Notes under the pieces: generated by a model | Seen by the model: the letters and a program-made list of their open reading frames with translations, nothing else | Told to the model about the DNA's origin: nothing | Database searches by the model: none | Assembly (NCBI RefSeq): GCF_000271485.2 | Contig: NZ_AKVN02000001.1 | Coordinates: 314,001 to 378,000 of the forward strand | Length of the DNA stretch: 64,000 nucleotides | Source of the DNA: Pelosinus fermentans DSM 17108 | GTDB taxonomy: Bacteria; Bacillota; Negativicutes; DSM-13327 | Direction of reading: 5' to 3' | Position numbers and translations under genes: made by a program | In this document: positions 17,887-27,039 of the stretch, piece after piece | Numbering within the stretch: the first letter of the stretch is position 1 | How the letters are laid out: each line of letters starts with the position of its first letter

Positions 17887-19269
17887 ATGAAAGTTATTAT
17901 TCTCGCCGGTGGCGGAGGTAGTCGATTATTTCCTCTTTCCCGTACTCTGTTTCCTAAACAATTTTTAAAACTCAATGGTGAAGAGTCGCTGCTTGCCCAG
18001 ACTATAACCCGATTTTTGCCTATGGTCAAACCTTCTGACATGGTAGTAGTGACCAATCAGGAATATGTTCATCATGTCCGGACAGAACTCATCCTGGCTA
18101 AGGCTCAGGGAGCTCATATCCTGCTGGAGCCGATGGCACGAAATACGGCGCCGGCAGTGGCATTCGCGGCACAATACTGCCTCGAAGATTTGGGCTGTCA
18201 GCCCAATGAAATACTGTATGTAACACCTTCTGATCACATTATCCGCCCGATAGAGACGTTTACAGCAAATGTTCGCCAGGCCATTGGATTAGCGAATATG
18301 GACAAGATTGTGACTCTTGGTATACAGCCCAATCATCCGGAAACGGGTTATGGCTATATGCAGGCAGGTACACCCTTTAGCGGTGGTTTTGCCGTTCAAT
18401 CCTTTCGGGAAAAGCCGGATTTAAAAACAGCAGAAGAATATCTGGCTGCTGGCAACTACTACTGGAACTCAGGTATGTTTGCATTTACGATTCAGTGTTT
18501 TATGGAGGAACTAGCAGCGTATCAGTCCGATATTTACGAGCTGGTCCAAAGTGGTTTGGAGGGAATGAAAGAGAATTTTACTCTAATGCCCAACATCTCT
18601 ATTGACTATGCAATTGCTGAGAAATCTCAAAAGATGGTAATGCTGCCGATTACGGCGGAATGGAATGATATCGGTTCATGGGATGCAATCTATGACGTGC
18701 TGGATAAGGATTTGGATGGCAATGCAGTAAAAGGGGACTGTATTCCGATTGAATGCTCAAATACCCTGATACTGGGACATAGTCGTCTAATTGCCGGCAT
18801 CGGTCTTGAGGATATTTTGGTAGTAGAGACAGACGATGTTATCGTTGTTGCTAAAAAAGGCGAATCTCAAAAGGTCAAGGATCTGGTTTGTGAACTAAAG
18901 GAGAAGGGGAGGATTGAGGCAGACCAGCATACAACCGTTTATCGACCCTGGGGCTTCTATACCGTACTTGGTTCTGGTCCAGGGTACAAAATGAAAAAGA
19001 TTGTTGTGAATCCCGGTGAAATCTTAAGTCTGCAAATGCATTATCATCGTAGTGAGCATTGGATTGTTATTGGCGGTACGGCAAAGGTCACTATTGGTGT
19101 TTTAGAACAAATGGTACATGAAAATGAGAGCGTTTTCGTGCCCCAAACCACCAACCATCGCCTTGAAAATCCCGGAAGACTGCCTCTTCAGATTATCGAA
19201 GTACAAAACGGCAGCTATCTGGGTGAAGATGATATTGTTCGTTTTGATGATCGATATGGGAGGTCATGA
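17887..19269 (+). CDS. manC: Mannose-1-phosphate guanylyltransferase / mannose-6-phosphate isomerase
   Basis: This 460-residue bifunctional type II enzyme carries the GDP-mannose pyrophosphorylase motif LAGGGGSRLFPLSR near the N terminus and the FREKPD sugar-binding motif. The C-terminal cupin isomerase domain has YRPWGFYTVL, the metal/His region LQMHYHRSEHWIVIGG and ENESVFVP. It makes GDP-mannose from mannose-1-phosphate and interconverts mannose-6-phosphate and fructose-6-phosphate. It follows the six-hairpin gene by 44 bases, supplying donor for the two GT4 enzymes and reusing mannose-1-phosphate from GH130. Confidence 0.95.
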   Translation: MKVIILAGGGGSRLFPLSRTLFPKQFLKLNGEESLLAQTITRFLPMVKPSDMVVVTNQEYVHHVRTELILAKAQGAHILLEPMARNTAPAVAFAAQYCLEDLGCQPNEILYVTPSDHIIRPIETFTANVRQAIGLANMDKIVTLGIQPNHPETGYGYMQAGTPFSGGFAVQSFREKPDLKTAEEYLAAGNYYWNSGMFAFTIQCFMEELAAYQSDIYELVQSGLEGMKENFTLMPNISIDYAIAEKSQKMVMLPITAEWNDIGSWDAIYDVLDKDLDGNAVKGDCIPIECSNTLILGHSRLIAGIGLEDILVVETDDVIVVAKKGESQKVKDLVCELKEKGRIEADQHTTVYRPWGFYTVLGSGPGYKMKKIVVNPGEILSLQMHYHRSEHWIVIGGTAKVTIGVLEQMVHENESVFVPQTTNHRLENPGRLPLQIIEVQNGSYLGEDDIVRFDDRYGRS

Positions 19270-19424
19270 ACTGTAGAAAAAGAGTGATTGGATACTGTCA
19301 CTAAGGGATACGAAGGAAATAGAGAAAATATACTGCATTTTATTTAACATCTGAATTTCTAATATGACATATAGTTGTCTCATTGCTTCTTTATAATTAA
19401 GGAAAAGGCATGGGAGAGATAAAA

Positions 19425-19715
19425 ATGATTATAAACAATTTACTTCTTAAACTAAAAGACAGAGACCGTGAAAACATCGATAAGGCTAGAGATGTTTTGC
19501 TGAGCATGCAAGGGAAAATCGAATATCTTCATGATTTGAAAGTAGAAACAAATATTCGCCATGGAGCATCGTCTTATGACATCATATTGATTACTCAATT
19601 TGCATCTATGGAAGATTTTGATGCGTATCTGGTTCATCCAGTCCATATGGAAGTATCCACATACATCGCAGGTGTATTGGAAACCGGAGCAGCTGTATGT
19701 TATGAAAAGAAATAA
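19425..19715 (+). CDS. Dabb-family stress-response A/B barrel protein
   Basis: The protein has 96 residues from ATG 19425 (GGGAGAG upstream), giving the usual MIINNLLLKLKD start; an ATG at 19410 is also possible. It has the ferredoxin-like A/B barrel with HP.H...... near the C terminus (YLVHPVHMEVSTYI). Dabb proteins are small dimers, some enzymes (for example olivetolic-acid-cyclase relatives), most of unknown role. It is monocistronic between manC and the thiamine locus. Confidence 0.85.
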   Translation: MIINNLLLKLKDRDRENIDKARDVLLSMQGKIEYLHDLKVETNIRHGASSYDIILITQFASMEDFDAYLVHPVHMEVSTYIAGVLETGAAVCYEKK

Positions 19716-19762
19716 ATAAAAAAGTAATCAAAAACAAAATCGAAAAAAAGAGGCTGGCTTGC

Positions 19763-19809
19763 AAAGCCCCCGCAATATCCCCAAGAGGGTATATATTGCG
19801 GGGGCTTTA
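19763..19809 (+). terminator. Terminator-like hairpin
   Basis: A perfect 16-bp stem AAAGCCCCCGCAATAT / ATATTGCGGGGGCTTT with a 14-base loop. The T-run is short. Confidence 0.65.
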
Positions 19810-19908
19810 CTATATAGATGATTTTTTTGAATAAAGAATATATAATATAAATCATAGGATAAGATTGCTTTTAAAGATGTGAAGATAGAGATTCAGGAGA
19901 TTGATGGA

Positions 19909-20649
19909 ATGAAGAACCTTTTGGTACTGCCACAATTACGATGTTCCTTTGAAAAAGAACTGCCGGATACACAAGTGTTGCTTGTCGCCGGGGGAAGGAA
20001 ACCAGCATCTGACTGGCTGATTCAGGCCGCTGACCAGTTTCCTGTTTGGTGTGTAGATAGCGGTATTGATAGTTGTTACGCGAATCACATTATTCCCGAG
20101 CGGCTCATTGGTGATGGTGATAGTGCCACATCCCAGGGATGGGCCTGGGGGGAGAGCTTGGGAATCCCTGTGGAGGTCTATCCGGCAGAAAAGAATTTGA
20201 CGGATTTACAACTGGCATTACAACGGGTGGGAGTGGTTCATGGACATGCGGCAGTCACTGTAACTGGCGTATGGGGAGGCCGCTTCGATCATACCTTTAG
20301 TAATATTCATTCATTAAAGGGCTGTGAGGATTTTGGAATACGGGGCTGCTGCGCTGCAGATGAAGAAGAGGTACTGATCTTATTAAAAGGTAAGGATTCT
20401 GTATGCATAGAAACTGCTGCGCCTCCAGAAATAATTTCGTTACTCCCATTATCTCCGGAATGTACGGATGTATCGATTGAGGGGGTTCACTGGCCTTTAG
20501 CCAATGTTACATTGCATAATGCCCTGCCTTATGCTGTCAGTAATCGTCCCCGTGAAATGAACAGGGAATTTCGCGTTTCGATAGGAACAGGTTGGCTAGG
20601 GATCTATTTATGCTGGAATGGAGATGAGTGTTATGGAAGCAGCTTTTAG
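19909..20649 (+). CDS. thiN: Thiamine pyrophosphokinase
   Basis: The protein has 246 residues from ATG 19909, with AGGAG nine bases upstream. It has an N-terminal catalytic domain with GDGDS, KNLTDLQLAL (Mg/ATP site) and GGRFDHTFSNIHSL. The C-terminal beta domain has GVHWPLANVTL and the thiamine-binding AVSN motif. It phosphorylates thiamine to thiamine diphosphate using ATP. The next gene, a thiamine transporter, starts inside its 3' end, so this is a salvage operon. I see no TPP riboswitch upstream. Confidence 0.9.
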   Translation: MKNLLVLPQLRCSFEKELPDTQVLLVAGGRKPASDWLIQAADQFPVWCVDSGIDSCYANHIIPERLIGDGDSATSQGWAWGESLGIPVEVYPAEKNLTDLQLALQRVGVVHGHAAVTVTGVWGGRFDHTFSNIHSLKGCEDFGIRGCCAADEEEVLILLKGKDSVCIETAAPPEIISLLPLSPECTDVSIEGVHWPLANVTLHNALPYAVSNRPREMNREFRVSIGTGWLGIYLCWNGDECYGSSF

Positions 20650-21285
20650 TAAGAATATAGCAATGATAGTTGCGCAGCCTGCCAGTGTTTTTGCCTTAGC
20701 AGCTATGGTGGCATTGATACTCGCTTTTGCATACATAAAAAAAATAAAAATAAATACGCCGATGATGGTTCATATTAGTTTAATGCTTGCATTGACCGTC
20801 ATTTTGCATACTTTCCGTTTGTACCACATGCCTCAGGGGGCAGTGTAACCTTCGGAGCAATGATTCCTCTTTTACTGATTGCTTTTCGCTATGGACCGGT
20901 TGTCGGATATCTGGCGGGATTTACCTATGGTCTGCTTAATCTACTTCAAGATCCTTATATCCTGCATCCTGTTCAAGTCCTTTTTGATTATCCCCTGCCA
21001 TATATGGCACTTGGTCTGGCAGGCTATTTTAAAGATCGAATGCTGCTGGGAGCCATTGTTGGCAGCTGTGGTCGATTTATTTGCCATTTTATATCTGGGG
21101 TAGTTTTCTTTGCCAGCTACGCCCCGCCTGGAACATCACCCTATTGGTATTCCTTGGTGTTTAATGCCACCTATCTTTTACCGGAGTTGATGATTTGCCT
21201 GCTGATCTTACGTGTACTGCCAGTGAAGCGTTTGCTGTTTCAAATGAGAAATAGTGAAAATTATATGTCAGGCTATGGACGGTGA
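20633..21285 (+). pseudogene. thiT: Thiamine ECF-transporter S component (ThiT), frameshifted
   Basis: Two frames together make one ThiT-like membrane protein: 20633-20848 ends HTFRLYHMPQGAV, and the next frame resumes in the +1 sense through SVTFGAMIPLLLIAFRYG and DPYILHPVQVLFDYPLPYMALGL. One missing G in the run 20836-20840 (five G instead of six) breaks the conserved GGSVTFG motif. Restoring it gives an uninterrupted protein of about 217 residues with six membrane segments. It is either a true inactivating or phase-variable frameshift or a sequencing error. The gene is coupled to thiN; the shared ECF module (EcfA, A', T) is not in the window. Confidence 0.85.
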
Positions 21286-21333
21286 AGGTTAACCAGATCG
21301 TGGCAAAGTGTTGATTCTTAATAGAAATAATTC

Positions 21334-21400
21334 ATTCCTGCAAGAACTCTAAAGAGAACTTGCAGGAATTTTGTATATTAATGGGAAATTAAGAAAGAAA
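21334..21400 (+). repeat. TGCAGGAGTTT hairpin repeat, copy 2 (family B)
   Basis: ATTCCTGCAAG pairs with CTTGCAGGAAT, followed by the family tail TTTTGT...GGGAAATTAAGAAA. It lies between thiT and the kinase gene and could terminate the thiamine operon. Confidence 0.75.
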
Positions 21401-21532
21401 AGCAGTGATTGTACTATCTATTTACTTCTGCGTTACCAAATGGGTTACACAATCGAAGCGGGATCATTATGTAGTAAGTTGGGAGATCCTTGCATGTCAG
21501 CCATATATGGGTATTGAGGAGTTGGTTGTTCT

Positions 21533-22888
21533 GTGAACATAGCAAAGAGCGAAACCAAAGAATTATTGGCAGCTCTAAAAATTACTTTGCCAATTATTCA
21601 GGAACTTCTTCCATTGGATATTATGTTTGGTATTACTGACCAGGAAAAATTTATTTACTATTTGCCTGGCAAAGAGATTGATATAAAACTTCCCCTGGGA
21701 GCGCCTATACCGCAGAGTGCAGGTTTTAGGAAAGTGCTAGAAACAGGGCAGGCTTCCAGCATTAATGTGGAGAAGGAAGCATATGGGGTAGCTTTTAAGT
21801 CAAATTCTCTCCCGATAAAGGATAAAGATGGAAATATCACTGGTGTCATTGCAATGGGGATCAGTCTGCTGAATCAAGAGATTATTAGCCAGGCAGCTCA
21901 GGCCTTGGATGGATTTTTTTCATTAGATAATCAATTGCATTTTTCATATGCAAATAAAGTGGCTGTGGAGTATGTTTCCAGATATGCATCTCTAAAGCTA
22001 GCGCAGCAGCTGGTCGGTAAATACATATGGGATATTATCCCCAAAACCCCGATATTCTTTGAGAATATAACGAAAGTGAAAAAAACAAGAACTCCTGTGC
22101 ACATTGAAATTTTTTCTCAATTCGGACAGCAGTGGATGAGTGTGAACATCTATCCGTTATCGGATGGAGGATTAACTGTTTACTTTCGTAATATCGATGA
22201 GCAAAAAAGAATTCAGCGGGAAATGGCTCGACTCGAACAGCTGCATTTAGTAGGGGAAATGGCAGCCGGTATATCACACGAAATCAGAAATCCTATGACT
22301 ACGGTTCGCGGGTATTTGCAAATGCTTAAGGTAAAGGATCGGCTCCTTGACTTTAGTGAGCAGTTTGATCTGATGATTGAAGAATTAGATCGGGCCAATC
22401 AAATCATCTCAGAATTTTTATCTTTGGCTAACAATAAAATCGTTGTGCGCAAACCCATCAATTTGGTGGAACTTATTAAAGCAATATTACCATTGATTGA
22501 ATCGGATGCCCGTCTTTTAGGACAAAATGTACAAACCCAGCTGCAAAAAATTCCAATGGCTTTGTTAGATCCAAGAGAAATTCGTCAGTTAATATTAAAT
22601 CTGGTACGTAATGCTTTTGAATCCATGGAATCAGGAGGTACTCTAACCATTCGGGTATATAAAAAAAATGATAACATCGTATTTGCTGTACAAGATGAGG
22701 GATCTGGAATTCCAGAGGAGATACGACCCAAACTGGGAACTCCATTTCTTACTACAAAGGAAAAGGGAACTGGTCTTGGTCTTGCGACGTGTTATAGTAT
22801 TGCAAAAAGGCATGATGCTGCGATTGACTTCATTACAGGCGATTCAGGAACTACTTTTTATTTGTATATAAAAGAGTATGAAGGATAA
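21533..22888 (+). CDS. PAS-domain sensor histidine kinase (orphan, KinB/sporulation-kinase-like)
   Basis: The protein has 451 residues from GTG 21533 (GAGGAG upstream). The N-terminal region (about 1-120) looks like a small-molecule sensor; a PAS domain (about 125-225) follows. The HisKA phosphoacceptor motif HEIRNP has His249, and the HATPase motifs are NLVRNAFESM, DEGSGIP and GTGLGLAT. It has no membrane segment, so it is a soluble kinase. No response regulator lies nearby. Orphan soluble PAS kinases of this layout in spore-forming relatives often feed the Spo0A phosphorelay; that link is inference. Confidence 0.88.
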   Translation: MNIAKSETKELLAALKITLPIIQELLPLDIMFGITDQEKFIYYLPGKEIDIKLPLGAPIPQSAGFRKVLETGQASSINVEKEAYGVAFKSNSLPIKDKDGNITGVIAMGISLLNQEIISQAAQALDGFFSLDNQLHFSYANKVAVEYVSRYASLKLAQQLVGKYIWDIIPKTPIFFENITKVKKTRTPVHIEIFSQFGQQWMSVNIYPLSDGGLTVYFRNIDEQKRIQREMARLEQLHLVGEMAAGISHEIRNPMTTVRGYLQMLKVKDRLLDFSEQFDLMIEELDRANQIISEFLSLANNKIVVRKPINLVELIKAILPLIESDARLLGQNVQTQLQKIPMALLDPREIRQLILNLVRNAFESMESGGTLTIRVYKKNDNIVFAVQDEGSGIPEEIRPKLGTPFLTTKEKGTGLGLATCYSIAKRHDAAIDFITGDSGTTFYLYIKEYEG

Positions 22889-22942
22889 CGATGTACTGCT
22901 TTCAATGAGTGCTTAATCAGATATCTTGCTGAAAGAGAAGAC

Positions 22943-24073
22943 TTAATTGGCGTCTTGTGGCACCACTGTAATCGGATCACCATTTTTTATATCGTCCATG
23001 TTGCTTGTTATGATCATACTTTGCTGTGGAAGATCAGAGGTGATTTCTGTGAAATCGCCAATGGTTTCTCCAATGCTGATTTCTTGCAGGAGTACTTTTT
23101 CATTGACGGCGAGATAGATGAGATTTCGGCCCTGATCATCTTGAAATATTGATGCTTTAGGAACTGCAGGCACGGGAGCTGTTTTTCCGGTATCGATATG
23201 AATGGCAACGGACATACCAAATGTAAGCAACCCATTTGGATTAGCAGCAAGTTTCATATGAGCAAGATAGGCAGAGACTTCTTCTGCTTCAATTCGAGGA
23301 TAGATGCTGGAAATCTGGCCTCCCACCCTTTGGTCAGATACTTCTATCGCAGCTGGTGTGCCAAGATGAACTAAATACAGATCGTTTTGATTCAGAGGAA
23401 TGACAACCTCTACTTCTTGACCGCTTCCTAAGGAAAGCAGCTGTTGACCAGCTTGTACTGCTTTTCCAGAAGACGAGGATAAACCAGTCACGATGCCGTC
23501 GATTGGTGCGTTGATTGTGGCAGAGCCGTTTATAATAGCGCTGGAAGGCGGCATTGCATTTTGGGTGCCGGATAAATTTTCTTTTGCTTCCTGCAAACGA
23601 GCAGCAGCAGTCTCCACCTGTCGTCGTGGAATCGCTCCTAATTCGAATAATTTTTGTAAGCGGTTATATTCTTTTAGGGCATTATCATAATTGCTTTGTG
23701 TTTGCTCAGAAGGCCCTTCTGTAATTTGCTCGACCACTGATGCTGAAGATGCCTGGATCTTAAGCAGAGGCTGGCCTGCCTTGACTGCTTGGCCCTCTGC
23801 AACGTATAGTTCACTCAGAAGACCAGAAAAGTCTGCCGTAATCGGAGTGGATGTGGCATGTTCGACAGAACCCGTTCGAATGATTTGTACCGGCTTATTT
23901 ATACTGCCTAAGGGTACGGCAGTGAGGTGAATTGGCTCTTGAGGAACCCTGTGCTCATTCCAGAGTGAAAATGGGAACAGGTTATTATGACTGGCGGCTA
24001 ACAGTAGTGCCACGGCAAATGAAAGTGCGGTTAGCAGAACGGCAAGGGGATATTGCTGGATTAATTTTTTCAC
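22943..24073 (-). CDS. HlyD-type membrane fusion (periplasmic adaptor) protein
   Basis: This 376-residue protein has an N-terminal membrane anchor (about 9-28), a split lipoyl domain (VEHATSTPITADFSGLLSELYV... and INAPIDGIVTGLSSSSGKAVQAGQQLL) and an alpha-hairpin (about 120-175). A beta-barrel and membrane-proximal domain follow. It would link an inner-membrane RND or ABC pump to an outer-membrane channel, fitting a diderm Negativicute. No pump gene is adjacent, which is unusual. It is divergent from the M23 peptidase gene. Confidence 0.87.
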   Translation of the reverse strand: MKKLIQQYPLAVLLTALSFAVALLLAASHNNLFPFSLWNEHRVPQEPIHLTAVPLGSINKPVQIIRTGSVEHATSTPITADFSGLLSELYVAEGQAVKAGQPLLKIQASSASVVEQITEGPSEQTQSNYDNALKEYNRLQKLFELGAIPRRQVETAAARLQEAKENLSGTQNAMPPSSAIINGSATINAPIDGIVTGLSSSSGKAVQAGQQLLSLGSGQEVEVVIPLNQNDLYLVHLGTPAAIEVSDQRVGGQISSIYPRIEAEEVSAYLAHMKLAANPNGLLTFGMSVAIHIDTGKTAPVPAVPKASIFQDDQGRNLIYLAVNEKVLLQEISIGETIGDFTEITSDLPQQSMIITSNMDDIKNGDPITVVPQDAN

Positions 24074-24300
24074 CTATATTTCCTCCAATAATGATACAGT
24101 AGTAGTTACTATGTTCTCACTTTTCACTTTTTACGTCAAGTTTTGATAAAAAAGTGAATTTAATTGCAGGATAGGACAGTAAAAAAGATGGATTTCCGGT
24201 ATAATGTAGGGTAGAGTGGTTGAATATTGTTTGTGACCATACTTACTGCAGCCAGAATGTTGTGGCGGCTATATTTATTTAAAGGAGGAGATATATCGTA

Positions 24301-24939
24301 ATGCATATTTCGAATGAAGTTCATGATACGCAAAAAGCAGGCAACCAGTGGATGAAGTTTATCTCTGTCCGATGGATTGTTTCCTCCATGTGCGTACTTA
24401 GCATATTTTTGATAATCCTTTTTGCAAACTATCATCAAAGCATTAGTGCTGGCAGTCGTATAATCCCTGAACCGGAGCCGATTCTCCATAGAGATAATGG
24501 ACAGGTATTAGAGATTGAAAAGATGGCGAGAACTATGGATCAGCTAGCGACAAAGCCTTCTATTTGGCCAACTAGCGGAGAAGTTACCTCTGGTTTTGGC
24601 TGGCGTAATTCGCCTATGGGCGGCGGAGGTGAATTGCATCCGGGAATAGATATTGCCAACAGTATGGGGGCACCTGTCGTTGCAGCAGCTGATGGTGTGG
24701 TTGTACAGAGCGGAGCAGCTGGGGGTTATGGCAATATGGTGCAGATTGATCATGGCAATGGCATTTCGACTATTTATGGGCATAATTCCCGCATTATAGT
24801 AAGCGCCGGTCAAAGTGTGAGAAAAGGTCAGGTTGTTTCTTATGTGGGCAGCACAGGGAAAAGTACTGGTCCTCATCTTCATTATGAAGTCAGAGTAAAT
24901 GGGAATGCGGTGGACCCGATTGGCTTTATGGTTCAATAG
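24301..24939 (+). CDS. M23-family (LytM) peptidase, membrane anchored
   Basis: The protein has 212 residues. A single membrane segment near residues 22-42 (VSSMCVLSIFLIILFA) is followed by a linker and a C-terminal M23 domain with zinc ligands in HPGIDIA and HLHYEV and the GFGWRNSPMGGGGELH signature. It cleaves or binds peptidoglycan cross-bridges outside the cytoplasmic membrane. It is monocistronic, with a strong AAAGGAGGAG ribosome site and a terminator at 24955. All active-site residues are present, so it is likely active rather than an EnvC-type scaffold. Confidence 0.88.
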   Translation: MHISNEVHDTQKAGNQWMKFISVRWIVSSMCVLSIFLIILFANYHQSISAGSRIIPEPEPILHRDNGQVLEIEKMARTMDQLATKPSIWPTSGEVTSGFGWRNSPMGGGGELHPGIDIANSMGAPVVAAADGVVVQSGAAGGYGNMVQIDHGNGISTIYGHNSRIIVSAGQSVRKGQVVSYVGSTGKSTGPHLHYEVRVNGNAVDPIGFMVQ

Positions 24940-24954
24940 TCATGGGATAACGAT

Positions 24955-24995
24955 AAAATCATGGAAGAAGGCTTAAGCCTTCCTCCATGATTTTT
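24955..24995. terminator. Bidirectional terminator
   Basis: AATCATGGA-GAAGGCTT pairs with AAGCCTTC-TCCATGATT, followed by TTTTT. It separates convergent M23 and TauE/SafE genes. Confidence 0.85.
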
Positions 24996-25009
24996 ATTCT
25001 TAGTTTTAG

Positions 25010-25774
25010 TTAATGTAAAATATCCCACATTTGTTTTCCTATTAACAAGGTTGTCATTGAGATGAATAATGGTTTTATATACGTAGTGCCTTTGGCAATT
25101 GCAAACCGAGAACCTGTAATTGCACCAAAAATCATTGCGATCCCCATGCTGATACCATAGACATAATTGACGGAACCGAATAGCAGAAAGGTTGAGACTG
25201 CACCAAGATTGCTCGCTAGGTTCAAGGCTTTGGCATTTCCCGCAGCCACCACAAAATCAAAACCCAGCATTAAAAATGCAAAGATTAGAAATGATCCTGC
25301 TCCCGGTCCGAAAAATCCGTCATAAAAACCCAGCAGGAAAGCAGCACAAGCTCCTAAGATGCCGACCCTTTTACTAATGCCTTTATAAGTAGACTGTTCT
25401 CCCCAATCCTTTTTGAAAATCGTATAGATGGCTACTAAAATCAGCATAACGATAACCAATGGTTTTAAGAATTCCGGCGGAATCAGCCGCACCGTATAGG
25501 CTCCTAATATAGAGCCAAACAGAGATAAGGGGAAAAGATATTTCACTAATCCAAGATCCATCTTACCGGAACGCAGAAAGGAGATACTGCTGGTACTGGA
25601 ACAGCAGATGGAGGCAAGTTTGTTAGTCCCCAATACAACACTGGGAGGCAGCCCTGTCATCAGCAGTGCTGGCATGGATATTAAACCGCCGCCGCCAACA
25701 ACCGAGTCGATAAAAGCAGCGATAAAACCTGCTCCTAATAAAAAACTAAGCATTTCTAAGCTAATATGATCCAT
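25010..25774 (-). CDS. TauE/SafE-family sulfite/organosulfur exporter
   Basis: This 254-residue membrane protein has about eight hydrophobic segments and the duplicated family motif: SVVGGGGLISMPALL with LGTNKLAS in the first half, and FYDGFFGPGAGSFLIFA with GNAKALNLASN in the second. Members export sulfite, sulfoacetate or related anions. ATG 25774 has GGAGGG nine bases upstream. It probably shares a transcript with the small membrane protein gene 30 bases upstream. The substrate is not evident. Confidence 0.88.
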   Translation of the reverse strand: MDHISLEMLSFLLGAGFIAAFIDSVVGGGGLISMPALLMTGLPPSVVLGTNKLASICCSSTSSISFLRSGKMDLGLVKYLFPLSLFGSILGAYTVRLIPPEFLKPLVIVMLILVAIYTIFKKDWGEQSTYKGISKRVGILGACAAFLLGFYDGFFGPGAGSFLIFAFLMLGFDFVVAAGNAKALNLASNLGAVSTFLLFGSVNYVYGISMGIAMIFGAITGSRFAIAKGTTYIKPLFISMTTLLIGKQMWDILH

Positions 25775-25803
25775 AAGCATTACCCTCCGATTTTTACTAT
25801 ACG

Positions 25804-25977
25804 TTATTCATGTCTTCTATGCCTTATCTTATAGCGCAGCCAACGTTCACAATCTGTCCATATGGCAACAATCATAAAACCGCCAATAAAAAGCCGCCAC
25901 CAATTCAGACCGCTGTAAAATTGGTCAATGCATAAAAATAAAACGATAATTGTGCATACAAAACTGCAAGCTCGCAT
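25804..25977 (-). CDS. Small membrane protein, function unknown
   Basis: From ATG 25977 (GGGGGG upstream) the protein is 57 residues, MRACSFVCTIIVLFLCIDQF..., with two hydrophobic helices and a basic C-terminal tail ending RHRRHE. It is unrecognised. It is immediately upstream of, and co-directional with, the TauE/SafE exporter. Confidence 0.6.
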   Translation of the reverse strand: MRACSFVCTIIVLFLCIDQFYSGLNWWRLFIGGFMIVAIWTDCERWLRYKIRHRRHE

Positions 25978-26117
25978 GGCTTTGCCCCCCTTATTCTGCA
26001 CAACCTTATTGGGTGCTGTCTCTTGAATTTATTATAGTCAGTGCGTATACTTAAAGTAAAACAAATAAAATTCATTAATAATATGCAAAAAACTAATATT
26101 TACTTAAAGGGGCAAAA

Positions 26118-27020
26118 ATGAATATTGATGACATTCAAGCATTTTTAGCAGTTGTCTCTAATCAGAGTTTGACAAAGGCTGCTGAAATACTTCACCTATC
26201 TCAGTCTTCTGTGAGCCATCGCCTCAAGAACCTGGAACAAGAACTGGATCTGGTTCTGATTGAACGCGGGAAGGGATTAAAAACCATCTCTCTTACTCCT
26301 GCGGGTGAAGATTTCATTCCAGTTGCGGAAAAGTGGATTCAATTGTTATTAGAAACTCAATCATTAAAAGCACATACTCGGTTGTCGTTAGCAATTGGTG
26401 CAGTTGACAGCGTAAATACTCATGTGCTGCCCAATATTTATCAGCAGATCATCCAACAGCACCCTGCCATGCGCTTACATATCTATACTCAAAATTCAAC
26501 AGATCTTTATACATTAATTGAACAGCGTACGATCGATATTGCTTTTGTTTTGCATGAGAGAATCATAAAGAACATCGAATTAGCTCCCTTTTTTGCAGAG
26601 CCTATGGTTGTTGTCCGCTTGGCTTTGCCAGAACATTTAGGGGCTCCCAATATCGACCCCGAACAGTTAAATCCCCGTGATGAATTGTATCATGAATGGT
26701 TTCCGGCTTATCAGATCTGGCATAATAAATGGTGGGACCCTTTCCAGTCATCTCATATTCAGGTAAGCAACGGCCCTATGGTTTTACCTCTTCTTAGAAC
26801 ACCAAAGCAATGGGCCATTGTTCCATTATCCATCGCTCAATCCACGGCAGCAGCTAACACCTATACCATCCAAAGATTGAGTGATCCTCCCCCTGACCGA
26901 ATCTGTTATAAGCTCACCCATAAATTTGCGAAATCCAGAACAAGAGAAGCAATAACCATTTTTGATGCCTTTGCGGCAGAAATATTCAAAGAAGCGGATT
27001 ACCTGATAAAATATACCTGA
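26118..27020 (+). CDS. LysR-family transcriptional regulator
   Basis: The protein has 300 residues, with the N-terminal winged HTH FLAVVSNQSLTKAAEILHLSQSSVSHRLKNLE and the LIERGKG wing, then an effector-binding domain. It is encoded 20 bases upstream of and in the same direction as the diaminopimelate dehydrogenase gene. That suggests an operon rather than the usual divergent layout. It is also divergent from the small membrane protein/TauE pair, so either unit may be its target. The effector is unknown. Confidence 0.88.
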   Translation: MNIDDIQAFLAVVSNQSLTKAAEILHLSQSSVSHRLKNLEQELDLVLIERGKGLKTISLTPAGEDFIPVAEKWIQLLLETQSLKAHTRLSLAIGAVDSVNTHVLPNIYQQIIQQHPAMRLHIYTQNSTDLYTLIEQRTIDIAFVLHERIIKNIELAPFFAEPMVVVRLALPEHLGAPNIDPEQLNPRDELYHEWFPAYQIWHNKWWDPFQSSHIQVSNGPMVLPLLRTPKQWAIVPLSIAQSTAAANTYTIQRLSDPPPDRICYKLTHKFAKSRTREAITIFDAFAAEIFKEADYLIKYT

Positions 27021-27039
27021 TAATGGGAGGTACTTGAAG

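Noticed and set aside
19720-19908. TPP riboswitch before thiN
   Set aside because: The conserved CTGAGA and ACCTGATC segments are absent.
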